Assembly (NCBI GenBank): GCA_017622505.1
Contig: JAGAQZ010000106.1
Span: 1-57,515, forward strand
Length of the DNA stretch: 57,515 nt
Reading direction: 5' to 3'
Origin: Lachnospiraceae bacterium
Lineage (GTDB): Bacteria > Bacillota > Clostridia > Lachnospirales > Lachnospiraceae
Below, piece by piece: positions 31,414-39,619 of the stretch. Positions within the stretch are counted from its first letter, which is position 1, and each line of letters begins with the position of its first letter. Below the pieces are notes generated by a model, which saw only the letters and a list, made by a program, of their open reading frames with translations, did no database searches and was not told the DNA's origin. Both the position numbers and the translations under genes were made by a program.

Positions 31414-32463
31414 TTATTGATATTTTTTAAGGCTTTCTAAAGCGGGAGGATAGTTATTGCAGGCTTTGAAGAAAGCAATTGCATTTTCGGTATCTCCTAA
31501 TGCCTCGTATATTAATCCGATATAATGTCTCGGGAAATTATTATTGGTATCATCACGAAATTTTTCTGTTTTAGTCAGGGCTTTCATAAATTCTAAAATT
31601 GCTTTAACAGGTTGGTTGTTTCGAAGATAAATAATTGCCATTACGCAAACAAAGTCTGCAATGTTTGAAAACTCTTCATAGATATTTTCTAAACACAGTG
31701 CTTCTTCGTATCGTTTAGTAAGTAGCATAGACTCACCATAACTAATAACCATTAGTTTAACATAGGTGGCTTGGGGGTCTACATCAAAACTTAATCCTTT
31801 ATAATAGTAATGATATGCATCTTCATGCGCGCCGGCTTGCGATGCCGATTGACCTAATTGAAAGTAAAGATAAGGATTATTAGGGTCATTTTTTAATTGT
31901 TCTAATAAAAGTTCTATGTTGCGTTTGGATTTCTGTTTAAGAAATTCGTCGGAACCGGCATAACCATCGTGATAAATTGTTAATGGAATACTAAATTTTG
32001 CGGGTAGGGAGTTGTTGTGAGTTAACAATTGCTCGTGTATATTTCCATAAAAAGCAATATGATTGCGGTGAAAAAATCGTGGTATTTGACTTTCCATACA
32101 AGCAAAAGTACTATTCATTTGATTGCGGCATAAAATAGTACCGACTTTATTATAATTTTCTGTTGTCATAAAGGATGAAATTTCATCTAAATCAAAACTC
32201 TCCACATATTCATCACAATCCAAAACTAAAATCCAATCATAAGTTGCTTTGCTGATTGAGAAATTTCTTGCTGCTGAGAAATCATTGCACCATTCGAAAT
32301 CATAGATTTTATCTGTATATTTTGCTGCCAATTCTTTGGTTCTATCGGTTGAACCGGTATCAACCAATACGATTTCGGCATCTAACTTAGACGCAGCCGA
32401 AAGACAACGTTCAATTTTATTTTCTTCATTTTTGGCAATTAAACAGATTGAGAAAGGGTTCAT
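31414..32463 (-). CDS. GT2 glycosyltransferase fused to TPR repeats (copy A)
   Basis: A 349-residue protein. The GT-A fold of family 2 (about 1-185) has the start SICLIAKNEENKIERCL, VDTGSTDRTKELA, FEWCNDFSAARN and the metal-binding LDCDEYVE (about 81). The C-terminal half (about 185-349) contains tetratricopeptide-type helical repeats such as LYFQLGQSASQAGAHEDAYHYYYKGL. Proteins of this design glycosylate peptides or proteins in Firmicutes (SunS-like) and are common near flagellin genes. Position next to hag suggests a flagellin glycosyltransferase. Start: ATG with AAGGAGAA upstream. Convergent with hag. Confidence 0.9.
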   Translation of the reverse strand: MNPFSICLIAKNEENKIERCLSAASKLDAEIVLVDTGSTDRTKELAAKYTDKIYDFEWCNDFSAARNFSISKATYDWILVLDCDEYVESFDLDEISSFMTTENYNKVGTILCRNQMNSTFACMESQIPRFFHRNHIAFYGNIHEQLLTHNNSLPAKFSIPLTIYHDGYAGSDEFLKQKSKRNIELLLEQLKNDPNNPYLYFQLGQSASQAGAHEDAYHYYYKGLSFDVDPQATYVKLMVISYGESMLLTKRYEEALCLENIYEEFSNIADFVCVMAIIYLRNNQPVKAILEFMKALTKTEKFRDDTNNNFPRHYIGLIYEALGDTENAIAFFKACNNYPPALESLKKYQ

Positions 32464-32545
32464 CGTGTTCTCCTTTTTATGACAAATTTGGCGTGCAAAT
32501 AAAAAATTTTATTATTAAAAAAGTGGCATGAGTAAATAAGGAATA

Positions 32546-33601
32546 TTAGGTTAAGGATTCTATTCTGCCTTTCGCCGGCTCAAATTCTCCACACATTCCA
32601 TAATACTTCAACGCATCATCAATTCTTCCCGTGCACTCATAAATTACCCCAACATTATAATAAGCCCTATATGAATCAGCCCCCGTCACCTTACATACCT
32701 TCTGTTTTGTTGCATTCAAGAATTCCTGAATTGCCAAATCAAACAGTGCATTATTCATATATATAAGCCCCATTAAGAAACAGAAGTCGGCATTAACAGC
32801 AAATTCTTTATAAACACCCTCTAATCCCAAGGCCTCCTGATAGCGTTTGGTATAGAGTAGTGCATATCCATAAGATTCTACCATACTTTGCACATACTCC
32901 AAACGTGGATCTAAATCATACGTAAGTGCCTTGCCATAAGCTTGTACGGCACTTTCATAATCTTCCATCATAAAATATGCCTGTCCGAGCTGGAACATAA
33001 AATATGTATCGTCAGGGTTCTTCTCAAGTTCTTTTAAGAGTAAATCTGCGTTTCGTTTCGAACGCTTTGCTCTGGTTTCAATATCGCCGGCATATGCCAT
33101 ATGGTCGAATTCGGCATTTAAAGCATAGTATGAAGGAGATTCTCCCTTGTCATTGGGTACAATCTGTTCGTGGATACTGCCTTCATAATGATATAATTTC
33201 TTCGAGAAGAAACGCCCCATACCTTCACGGACGGTTCTTGTCTCACCCTGCTGGGTATAAGTATCAGTACGATAAATCCTTCCAATCCCCTTCGGATTTG
33301 CCTTAATCAACTCCTGATTCTTCTCTTCCACCCACGCTGTTAAATATTCATCACTATCCACGGTCAAAATATAATCATTGCTTGCATGCTTAATACATTC
33401 ATTTCTTGCTGCTGAGAAATCATTGCACCATTCGAAGTGAAACAGTTTATCAGTATATTTTACAACCATATCACAGGTGTCGTCGGTAGAACCGGTATCC
33501 AGCACCACAATTTCCTGCCCAAGTGGTTTTAATCGGCGCAGGCACTCTTCTAAGATATGACATTCGTTTTTGGTAATGATACAAATTGAATATGGAATCA
33601 T
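32546..33601 (-). CDS. GT2 glycosyltransferase fused to TPR repeats (copy B)
   Basis: A 351-residue paralogue of copy A, with ICIITKNECHILEECL, VVLDTGSTDDTCDMV, FEWCNDFSAARNE and VDSDEYLT (metal site, about 82). Repeats follow from about 190 (YFMFQLGQAYFMMEDYESAVQAYGKAL and another near 310). It shares 36 identical bases with copy A over the WCNDFSAARN codons. GGGAGC lies before the ATG. It is the upstream gene of the A/B pair on this strand, 82 bases away. Same proposed role; the two may add successive sugars or act on different sites. Confidence 0.9.
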   Translation of the reverse strand: MIPYSICIITKNECHILEECLRRLKPLGQEIVVLDTGSTDDTCDMVVKYTDKLFHFEWCNDFSAARNECIKHASNDYILTVDSDEYLTAWVEEKNQELIKANPKGIGRIYRTDTYTQQGETRTVREGMGRFFSKKLYHYEGSIHEQIVPNDKGESPSYYALNAEFDHMAYAGDIETRAKRSKRNADLLLKELEKNPDDTYFMFQLGQAYFMMEDYESAVQAYGKALTYDLDPRLEYVQSMVESYGYALLYTKRYQEALGLEGVYKEFAVNADFCFLMGLIYMNNALFDLAIQEFLNATKQKVCKVTGADSYRAYYNVGVIYECTGRIDDALKYYGMCGEFEPAKGRIESLT

Positions 33602-33710
33602 AATATAGCTCCCATTTATAAAGTAATTTATGACATTGAATAATAGTTTCTTTTCACAAAATTATCTTACCATTTTATATAAAAAAAGGAAAGAACTAAG
33701 CCCTATTTTA

Positions 33711-33739
33711 TTGACGTAAAAGCAAAAAAATCCTATACT
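33711..33739 (+). promoter_or_regulatory. sigma-A promoter of the CgeB-like gene
   Basis: TTGACG (33711-33716), 17 bases, TATACT (33734-33739): close to consensus. A GTTACTT/AAGTAAC hairpin follows in the short leader. Confidence 0.75.
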
Positions 33740-33789
33740 GTAAAGTAAGGGAAAATGTTACTTGAAGTAACGAAAAATAGGGGAAGATT

Positions 33790-34995
33790 ATGAGAATACT
33801 TTTTTATCAGTGGGGGACTTTTAATGAGCCTGTCATTGAGAACACTTTGCGGGATTTAGGGCATTTCGTAAAGGTTTTACAGGCCGAAGAATTGAAAGAG
33901 AAACCAACGGAAGAACAGCTTTGGGCGCTTGCCAAAGATGCAGGCGAGTACCATGCCGACGTGCTGTTTTCTGTGGACTATTTTCAGATGGTCGCAATGG
34001 CAGCTAAGAAACTGGATATTACATATTATTCGTGGTTATATCATATTCCGCAGTGGAGTTTATTTTCTTACGCGGCGCAACTTTCGAGCAATCGTATTAT
34101 TACTTTTGATTCAATGCATATGCAGGAGCTTAAGCAATACAATGTAAACGGAATGCAATATATGTCGCAGGCAGCGGATAAGGAACTTTTAACAAGTGCA
34201 TTGGCAAATGCAACGCCGGAGCAGATTGAGAAGTATAAGGCGGATGTATCTTTTGTGGGTACGTTATATGAAAGTGCCAATAATTTATTCAACCGTATTT
34301 CCGCAGAGGCGAGAGAAAAGGATATTTACAAAGAAATCCTTGAGATGATTAAAGAGAAGCGTTTTGCTTATGGCAAAGAAGTCCTTGGACGCGGAGTGAC
34401 AGATGAAATGGTAGAGTTTTTGCTGGAAGAAGTGGAGTACGGCCAGGATCATTTCTTCTTTGCTAACCAGGAAGATATTGCAATTCAGTCTGTTCTTGCT
34501 CGCAAAATTACGGTGGAAGAACGTAAATTAATGGCCCGCACTTTGGCGAGAAAGTTTGATTTTAAGTTATATACAATATCCAACACGGAGAAGTTTCCGG
34601 AGATTCATAATTGCGGTCCTGTGGATTTTGCGAAATGTGCACCGTTGGTTTATAACGGAAGTAAAATCAATATTTATGTCACGCCACGTGCGATTCGAAG
34701 CGGTGTGCCCTTGAGAGTTCTGGAAATTATGGCTTGTCAAGGCTTTGTACTGGTAAATTACCAGGAAGATTTGGCGAGAGAGTTCGAAGACGGCAAAGAA
34801 ATTGTAATGTATCGTAGCTTGGAAGAAATGGTGGAGAAGGTACAGTACTACCTAGAGCATGAAGAAGAACGTAGGCAGATCGCCCGTGCCGGTTATGAGA
34901 AGGTTTTACGAGAGTACAATTATGCGGAGAAACTTCGTAGAATTTTTGAGCAGAAGCCTTCGGGAATCATCCAGAATATGAGAGAGAATTTTTAG
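33790..34995 (+). CDS. CgeB/DUF3880-like glycosyltransferase
   Basis: A 401-residue protein resembling the CgeB/DUF3880 group of spore and envelope glycosyltransferases (GT-B fold). The N-terminal half (RILFYQWGTFNEPVIENTLRDLGH, ADVLFSVDYFQMVA, YYSWLYHIPQWSLFSYAAQ) binds acceptor. The C-terminal half has the donor-side pattern APLVYNGSKINIYVTPRAIRSGVPLRVLEIMACQGFVLVNYQEDL (in pieces at about 290-340), with the Glu of LEIMACQG. No membrane segment. It stands alone behind a strong promoter. Substrate unknown; near hag and the GT2-TPR genes, so a role in flagellin or surface glycan is plausible. Confidence 0.82.
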   Translation: MRILFYQWGTFNEPVIENTLRDLGHFVKVLQAEELKEKPTEEQLWALAKDAGEYHADVLFSVDYFQMVAMAAKKLDITYYSWLYHIPQWSLFSYAAQLSSNRIITFDSMHMQELKQYNVNGMQYMSQAADKELLTSALANATPEQIEKYKADVSFVGTLYESANNLFNRISAEAREKDIYKEILEMIKEKRFAYGKEVLGRGVTDEMVEFLLEEVEYGQDHFFFANQEDIAIQSVLARKITVEERKLMARTLARKFDFKLYTISNTEKFPEIHNCGPVDFAKCAPLVYNGSKINIYVTPRAIRSGVPLRVLEIMACQGFVLVNYQEDLAREFEDGKEIVMYRSLEEMVEKVQYYLEHEEERRQIARAGYEKVLREYNYAEKLRRIFEQKPSGIIQNMRENF

Positions 34996-35001
34996 TATTT
35001 G

Positions 35002-35028
35002 AAAGAGTCCTTTTATAAGGGCTCTTTG
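35002..35028 (+). terminator. terminator after the CgeB-like gene
   Basis: AAAGAGTCCTT and AAGGGCTCTTT form an 11-bp stem with one G-U pair and a 4-base loop; the T-run is short. Confidence 0.55.
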
Positions 35029-35040
35029 CTGTAAGTAGAA

Positions 35041-35075
35041 TTAACAATACATAGAACTGTACTATGATGTATTGT
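35041..35075 (+). promoter_or_regulatory. promoter of the lyxose isomerase gene with flanking dyad
   Basis: TTAACA (35041-35046), 16 bases, TATGAT (35063-35068). A perfect inverted repeat ACAATACA (35044-35051) / TGTATTGT (35068-35075) lies on both sides of the spacer, an operator-like layout. Confidence 0.45.
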
Positions 35076-35130
35076 AAGGATGTTAAAATCAAAGATAAGA
35101 TGCAATATTAGAAAAGGAGACGAGTACAGT

Positions 35131-35808
35131 ATGAAACGTTCAGAAGTAAATAAAGCAATCAAAGAGATGGAAGCATTGGCAAAGAAACACGGCTTTGCAT
35201 TACCGCCGTTCTGCAATTGGACCAAGGAAGATTGGGAAGAAAAGGGTCACGAATATGATGAAATTCGCGATAATATGCTGGGATGGGACATTACGGATTA
35301 TGGTCTCGGTGATTTCGAGAAGGTTGGTTTTGCGCTGATTACCTTGCGTAACGGCAACCAGAACAACCCCAAGTATAAAAAGGTATATGCGGAGAAACTT
35401 CTGATGCTGAAAGAAGGCCAGCATTCGCCTATGCATTTTCATTGGAATAAAAGTGAAGATATTATCAATCGTGGCGGTGGTACCCTGATTATCCACGTAT
35501 ACAACGACAAGGACGGGGAACTGGATGATACGGACGTACTGGTAAATGCAGACGGCCGTTCCTACTATGTGAAAGCAGGAACCGGTGTGGAGCTCCGTCC
35601 CGGCGAAAGCATTACCTTGTGGCCCCATCAGTATCATGATTTTGACGTGGTAGAAGGCACGGGAGATGTGTTAATCGGCGAAGTATCAATGTGTAATGAT
35701 GACAATACGGATAACCGTTTTTATGAGCCTGTGGGAAGGTTTCCTGAGATTGAGGAAGATGAAGAGCCTTATAGATTGCTGTGTAACGAATATCCGCTTG
35801 CAAAGTAG
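35131..35808 (+). CDS. D-lyxose ketol-isomerase-family protein
   Basis: A 225-residue cupin-fold sugar isomerase of the D-lyxose/D-mannose isomerase family, which interconverts aldose and ketose forms (D-lyxose to D-xylulose, D-mannose to D-fructose). The metal site is clear: H-S-P-M-H-F-H with the Glu of KSEDIINRGGG (about 97-115) and a later His in WPHQYHDF (about 165). N-terminal KRSEVNKAIKEMEALAKKHGFALPPF fits the family. The ATG at 35131 has AAGGAGA upstream; an in-frame start at 35080 has no ribosome site. The following alpha-amylase gene lies 75 bases downstream and may be cotranscribed, suggesting internal sugar metabolism. Confidence 0.92.
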   Translation: MKRSEVNKAIKEMEALAKKHGFALPPFCNWTKEDWEEKGHEYDEIRDNMLGWDITDYGLGDFEKVGFALITLRNGNQNNPKYKKVYAEKLLMLKEGQHSPMHFHWNKSEDIINRGGGTLIIHVYNDKDGELDDTDVLVNADGRSYYVKAGTGVELRPGESITLWPHQYHDFDVVEGTGDVLIGEVSMCNDDNTDNRFYEPVGRFPEIEEDEEPYRLLCNEYPLAK

Positions 35809-35883
35809 CGTTAGGATTTGATATACAAAAGATAAAAGCAGAATGTCAGAAGCAAATCTTAGTATATGAGGTGTAAAAAAGGG

Positions 35884-37356
35884 ATGAAAAACGAAACGTT
35901 AATGCAATATTTTGAGTGGGACTTGCCTGCGGACCAGTTACTTTGGAAGCGATGCAAGGCACAGGCACCCAAATTAAAAGAAGCGGGAATTACCAAAGTG
36001 TGGTTGCCGCCTGCCTATAAAGGAATGCAGGGAATGAATGATGTGGGTTATGGTGTCTACGATACCTATGACCTTGGCGAATTCGATCAGAAGGGAACCA
36101 TATCGACCAAATACGGAACCAAAGAAGAGTATCTGGAGGCGGTCAAATCCTTGCAGAAGAACGACATCGAGGTGCTTTCGGATATTGTTTTAAATCATAT
36201 GATGGGTGCGGATGCCTGTGAAATGGTTATGGCTACGGAAGTGGCTGAAAACAATCGTAACCAGATTGTGCAGACACAGAAAGAAATTTCTGCATGGACG
36301 ATTTTTGATTTTCCGGGCCGTGGTGGTAAATACTCTGATTTCACATGGAACAGCAGCCATTTTAACGGTGTTGACTGGGATGAAAACACAAAGCGCAGGG
36401 CGTTGTTTTTATTTGAAGGAAAACGCTGGGACGGACAGACGGACGAGGAAAAGGCTAACTTTGACTATTTGATGGGTGCTGACCTGGATATGGAGAATGC
36501 GGCGGTTCGGGCGCAACTTGTCAAATGGGGTATGTGGTACGAAGAAACCGTGGGAATGGACGGCTTTCGTCTGGATGCGGTGAAACACATCAACGCGACC
36601 TTTTATAAGGAATGGCTTGATAAAATCCGTGAAAAGGCCGGTAAAAATATGTTTGCCGTGGCGGAATACTGGCATGCGGATTTACGCAGGCTTTTGAGAT
36701 ATTTGGACAGTGTTGATAATTGTATGTCACTGTTTGATGTACCCTTGCATTTTAATTTTTATAATGCATCAAACCAGGGCGGAACCTATGATATGCGATA
36801 TCTTCTGGATAATACGCTGGTGGAACACAGAAGCGCGAATGCGGTTACTTTTGTGGATAATCATGATACGCAGCCCGGACAGGCGTTGTGTTCCTTTGTG
36901 CAGGGGTGGTTTAAGCCCTTGGCATATGCGTGTATTTTATTCCGTAAAGAGGGGCTTCCCTGCGTCTTTTACGGAGATTATTATGGTTTGCCTTCTCATA
37001 ATATCCTTCCGATGCCGGATTTGAAGAAGATGATTAAAATCCGTGAAAAGTATGCTTATGGAGAACAGGTGGACTATTTTGACCACGAGAATATTGTGGG
37101 CTGGGTTCGCACGGGTGATGAAGAGTGGAAACATTCGGGACTTGCCGTGTTGCTTTCGGACGGCCCGGGCGGAAGTAAGAGGATGTTAATGGGCAAGAAG
37201 TTTGCCGGAACGACTTTTAAGGATGTAACCGGTAAATGTACGGAAATTGTTGCGATTGATGCGGATGGCTGGGGCGAATTCCGCGTTGACGGTGGCAGTG
37301 TGTCAACCTGGGTTACAAAAGAGGCATATGATTATCTGGAAACAGAAGTGGTGTAA
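35884..37356 (+). CDS. cytoplasmic alpha-amylase (GH13)
   Basis: A 490-residue glycoside hydrolase of family 13, like the cytoplasmic AmyA group. It has no signal peptide, so it would cut stored or imported alpha-glucans inside the cell. Catalytic triad with this start: nucleophile Asp231 in GFRLDAVKH, acid/base Glu261 in AVAEYW, Asp328 in FVDNHDT. Other family blocks: MQYFEWDLPAD (about 7), TKVWLPPAYKG, DVGYGVYDTYDLGEF and DIVLNHMMGAD. I use the ATG at 35884 because GAGGTG lies about ten bases upstream and family members begin here; an in-frame ATG at 35866 has no ribosome site. Confidence 0.95.
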   Translation: MKNETLMQYFEWDLPADQLLWKRCKAQAPKLKEAGITKVWLPPAYKGMQGMNDVGYGVYDTYDLGEFDQKGTISTKYGTKEEYLEAVKSLQKNDIEVLSDIVLNHMMGADACEMVMATEVAENNRNQIVQTQKEISAWTIFDFPGRGGKYSDFTWNSSHFNGVDWDENTKRRALFLFEGKRWDGQTDEEKANFDYLMGADLDMENAAVRAQLVKWGMWYEETVGMDGFRLDAVKHINATFYKEWLDKIREKAGKNMFAVAEYWHADLRRLLRYLDSVDNCMSLFDVPLHFNFYNASNQGGTYDMRYLLDNTLVEHRSANAVTFVDNHDTQPGQALCSFVQGWFKPLAYACILFRKEGLPCVFYGDYYGLPSHNILPMPDLKKMIKIREKYAYGEQVDYFDHENIVGWVRTGDEEWKHSGLAVLLSDGPGGSKRMLMGKKFAGTTFKDVTGKCTEIVAIDADGWGEFRVDGGSVSTWVTKEAYDYLETEVV

Positions 37357-37387
37357 TTCGTGGCGAAAGCACTGATATAATTCAAAA

Positions 37388-37437
37388 ATAAAAGAGGACT
37401 GAATATGGCAATAACCAATTCAGTCCGTATCTTTTAT
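37388..37437. terminator. bidirectional terminator between amylase and lipoprotein genes
   Basis: GGACTGAAT pairs with ATTCAGTCC, with outer ATAAAAGA/TCTTTTAT arms giving A- and T-runs on both strands. Confidence 0.8.
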
Positions 37438-37459
37438 CCATTAAATTGTCGTATTGTGA

Positions 37460-38368
37460 TTACTCAGCAGTTTCCACGCCATAAGTGTTTTCGGCCACTG
37501 TATCGTTATGGTATACGGTGCCGGCGTCGTTATATACGGTGTAATTACCGCTGTTATTTGTAATGATGCCGCCGTTTAAGTGAAGTACGGCGATGTCAGT
37601 ATTGTTGTAAACAACGGGATGGGTCTTATCGCCTGCGCCGGTAATGGTTCCGCTGTTAATATGCATTTCGCCTGAGTTGATGACAACGATGCAATCCAAT
37701 TCTTCTCTGGTAATGGTGCAATCGTTAATATTCATTACGCTGCCCCCATTGTTACTGTTCCAAATTGCTACGTTGGCAGTAGTATTTTCTACTGTGACAT
37801 TATTGATGGTCATTGTGCCGTAATTTACAAGTGATTTGGAGTATTCTTCGGCAACCGTATTGGTAATGATACCTTCGCCGTTGATGGTCATTGTGCCGTT
37901 ACAGGTGATGGTGTCAAAGCCTTCGCCGTCCAGTGTAAAGCCGTTTAAGTTCAGAGTAATATCCGAACCTACGGGAGTTGCTGCGAAACCTTTAAAATCT
38001 GCTGTAGTCTCAATGGTTACGGGATTACTGTCCGTAACAGAATTGAAAGCATCCTGTAAAGTGGCATATCCAACCCCGTTAATTTTAAACGGAGAAACTG
38101 TATATTGGAAATAGATATTAACAGTAGTATCTTTCTTAAGCTTGTCCGTGGTTAACTGCCAGGTGTTCATATCCCAAACAGCTTCTGTTTTATCATTGCT
38201 GCATTCGATGGATATGAAATCATAAAAATTGCGGTCGGGTGCGGTGTTGTTTAAGGTACCGTCCACGTAGTAGTTGACAGTTAATTCCGGTTCCTTGCAA
38301 CCGCAAAGCAGTGCGCCGAAGCTAAAAATCAAAACAGTTAATAATAGTAATTTGTGAATGAATTTCAT
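37460..38368 (-). CDS. lipoprotein with parallel beta-helix-type repeats
   Basis: A 302-residue lipoprotein. A lipoprotein signal (residues 1-23, lipobox LCGC) is followed by an N-terminal region of about 70 residues, a TLQDAFNSV motif often found before polysaccharide-like right-handed beta-helices (about 103), and then repeats of 20-25 residues to the end. In these repeats hydrophobic and Asn/Thr residues alternate (for example MTINGEGIITN, MTINNVTVENT, MNINDCTITRE, MHINSGTITG, LHLNGGIITN). This is the pectate-lyase-like fold. No catalytic residues are evident. Probably a surface binding or structural protein. Monocistronic; a palindrome (38381-38394) lies just upstream. Confidence 0.85.
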   Translation of the reverse strand: MKFIHKLLLLTVLIFSFGALLCGCKEPELTVNYYVDGTLNNTAPDRNFYDFISIECSNDKTEAVWDMNTWQLTTDKLKKDTTVNIYFQYTVSPFKINGVGYATLQDAFNSVTDSNPVTIETTADFKGFAATPVGSDITLNLNGFTLDGEGFDTITCNGTMTINGEGIITNTVAEEYSKSLVNYGTMTINNVTVENTTANVAIWNSNNGGSVMNINDCTITREELDCIVVINSGEMHINSGTITGAGDKTHPVVYNNTDIAVLHLNGGIITNNSGNYTVYNDAGTVYHNDTVAENTYGVETAE

Positions 38369-38380
38369 AAAACCCCCTAG

Positions 38381-38394
38381 ATACCAAATGGTAT
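38381..38394. promoter_or_regulatory. 14-bp palindrome upstream of the beta-helix lipoprotein gene
   Basis: ATACCAAATGGTAT, perfect apart from the central AA, lies 13 bases before the start codon on the minus strand and overlaps the probable leader. Operator-like; the binding protein is unknown. Confidence 0.4.
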
Positions 38395-38554
38395 TTGTTT
38401 TAAAAATGACAAATTATTATTTCGTAAAAATTAAATTACAGATATATTTTACAACAAAAAACGATGAAATTCCAGTATAATCAAAAGAAAAGCAGTTGGA
38501 GAAGGCTGGAAATAAGCAAGAGGCGGATTTTGCACCGTCGGAAAGGGCGTATTT

Positions 38555-39508
38555 ATGGCAAGTATCAGTGTATGTATGATTGTCAAGAATGAAGAAAAAG
38601 TATTGGAAAGATGTCTTTTATCCCTGCAGGGAATCTGGGATGAATTGATTATTGTAGATACGGGTTCTTCTGATAGGACCAAGGAAATTGCTGCATGTTT
38701 TACAAATCAGGTCTATGATTTTAAATGGATTGATGATTTCAGCGCGGCCAGGAATTATGCTTTTTCCAAAGCGAAATGCGAGTATATTTATTCGGCGGAT
38801 GCGGACGAGGTGTTGGATGAAATGAACAGACAACGTTTCCTGCAGCTGAAGGAAGCATTGATTCCGGAAGTGGAAATCGTGCAGATGTGGTATGTGACAC
38901 CGCCTGAGTTCAATACGACGGAGAATTTTGATAAAGAGTATCGGCCGAAGTTGTATAAAAGATTGCGCGAATTTACATGGATTGACCCGATTCATGAGAC
39001 TGTAAGAACCGAGCCCGTGGTATTCGACAGCGATATTGAGATTTTGCACAGGCCCCATGATAATCACGCATCAAGAGATTTTCGAATCTTTCAGGGGATG
39101 ATTGCGAAGGGTGAGCGATTATCTGCAAAACTTCATAAAATGTATGCTAGAGAGCTGATGCTTTCCGGTGAAAAAGAGGATTTGATTGCGGCGAGAGACT
39201 TCTTTGAAGGCAGTTTGCAGGATGAAAGCCGTAATGAAAGCGAATATCAGGAGGCATTGTGCGTTTTGTGTAAAACGCTACGCTTGGAAGGGAAAGAAGT
39301 GTCTTTTCTTGAATGTGCGCTAAAAGCGGTTGCGACTATGCCTTGTGCGGAGGTGTGCCTGGAATTGGGAATATACTTTTATGAAAAAGAAAAGTTCGCA
39401 GAGGCGAAGGAGTGGTTTGAAAGTGCGATCTATCGTGCCGAAGCGGTAATTGACGCGTCTTGCGCAAGTAAATCCGAGACGTATTTGAGGAAGTGCGTTT
39501 GTGAATAG
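38555..39508 (+). CDS. GT2 glycosyltransferase fused to TPR-like repeats (copy C)
   Basis: A 317-residue member of the same group as copies A and B: SVCMIVKNEEKVLERCL, IVDTGSSDRTKEIAA, FKWIDDFSAARN and the metal site SADADEVLDEM (about 79-89), then a helical repeat tail from about 185. The tail is shorter, and the middle (TPPEFNTTENFDKEYRPKLYKRLREFTWIDPIHETV) differs, so the acceptor may differ too. AAAGGG precedes the ATG; a TATAAT at 38476 has no convincing -35. It is separated from copies A and B by metabolic genes, on the other strand. Possible flagellin or surface-protein glycosyltransferase. Confidence 0.88.
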   Translation: MASISVCMIVKNEEKVLERCLLSLQGIWDELIIVDTGSSDRTKEIAACFTNQVYDFKWIDDFSAARNYAFSKAKCEYIYSADADEVLDEMNRQRFLQLKEALIPEVEIVQMWYVTPPEFNTTENFDKEYRPKLYKRLREFTWIDPIHETVRTEPVVFDSDIEILHRPHDNHASRDFRIFQGMIAKGERLSAKLHKMYARELMLSGEKEDLIAARDFFEGSLQDESRNESEYQEALCVLCKTLRLEGKEVSFLECALKAVATMPCAEVCLELGIYFYEKEKFAEAKEWFESAIYRAEAVIDASCASKSETYLRKCVCE

Positions 39509-39551
39509 AAGAAGTCGAAGTTACGTGTGGTTTATTTGATTTGTAGTGTGC

Positions 39552-39580
39552 TTTACAAAAAATACTATAAATGATAAACT
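39552..39580 (+). promoter_or_regulatory. extended -10 promoter of rmlD
   Basis: TTTACA (39552-39557), 17 bases, TAAACT (39575-39580) preceded by TGA. Confidence 0.65.
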
Positions 39581-39619
39581 AATTTTACTAAAATTCTTTA
39601 TTTTTTAATGGAGGAAAAT

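Noticed and set aside
33004..33306. Plus-strand frame inside GT2-TPR copy B
   Set aside because: No ribosome site, no recognisable domain; shadow of the minus-strand gene.
37836..38114. Open frames antisense to the beta-helix lipoprotein and many other large genes
   Set aside because: They lack ribosome sites and known motifs, and arise as shadows of the real coding strand.
38476..38481. TATAAT as promoter of the GT2-TPR gene at 38555
   Set aside because: Perfect -10 but no acceptable -35 at 16-18 bases and no TG extension, so not reported as a promoter.
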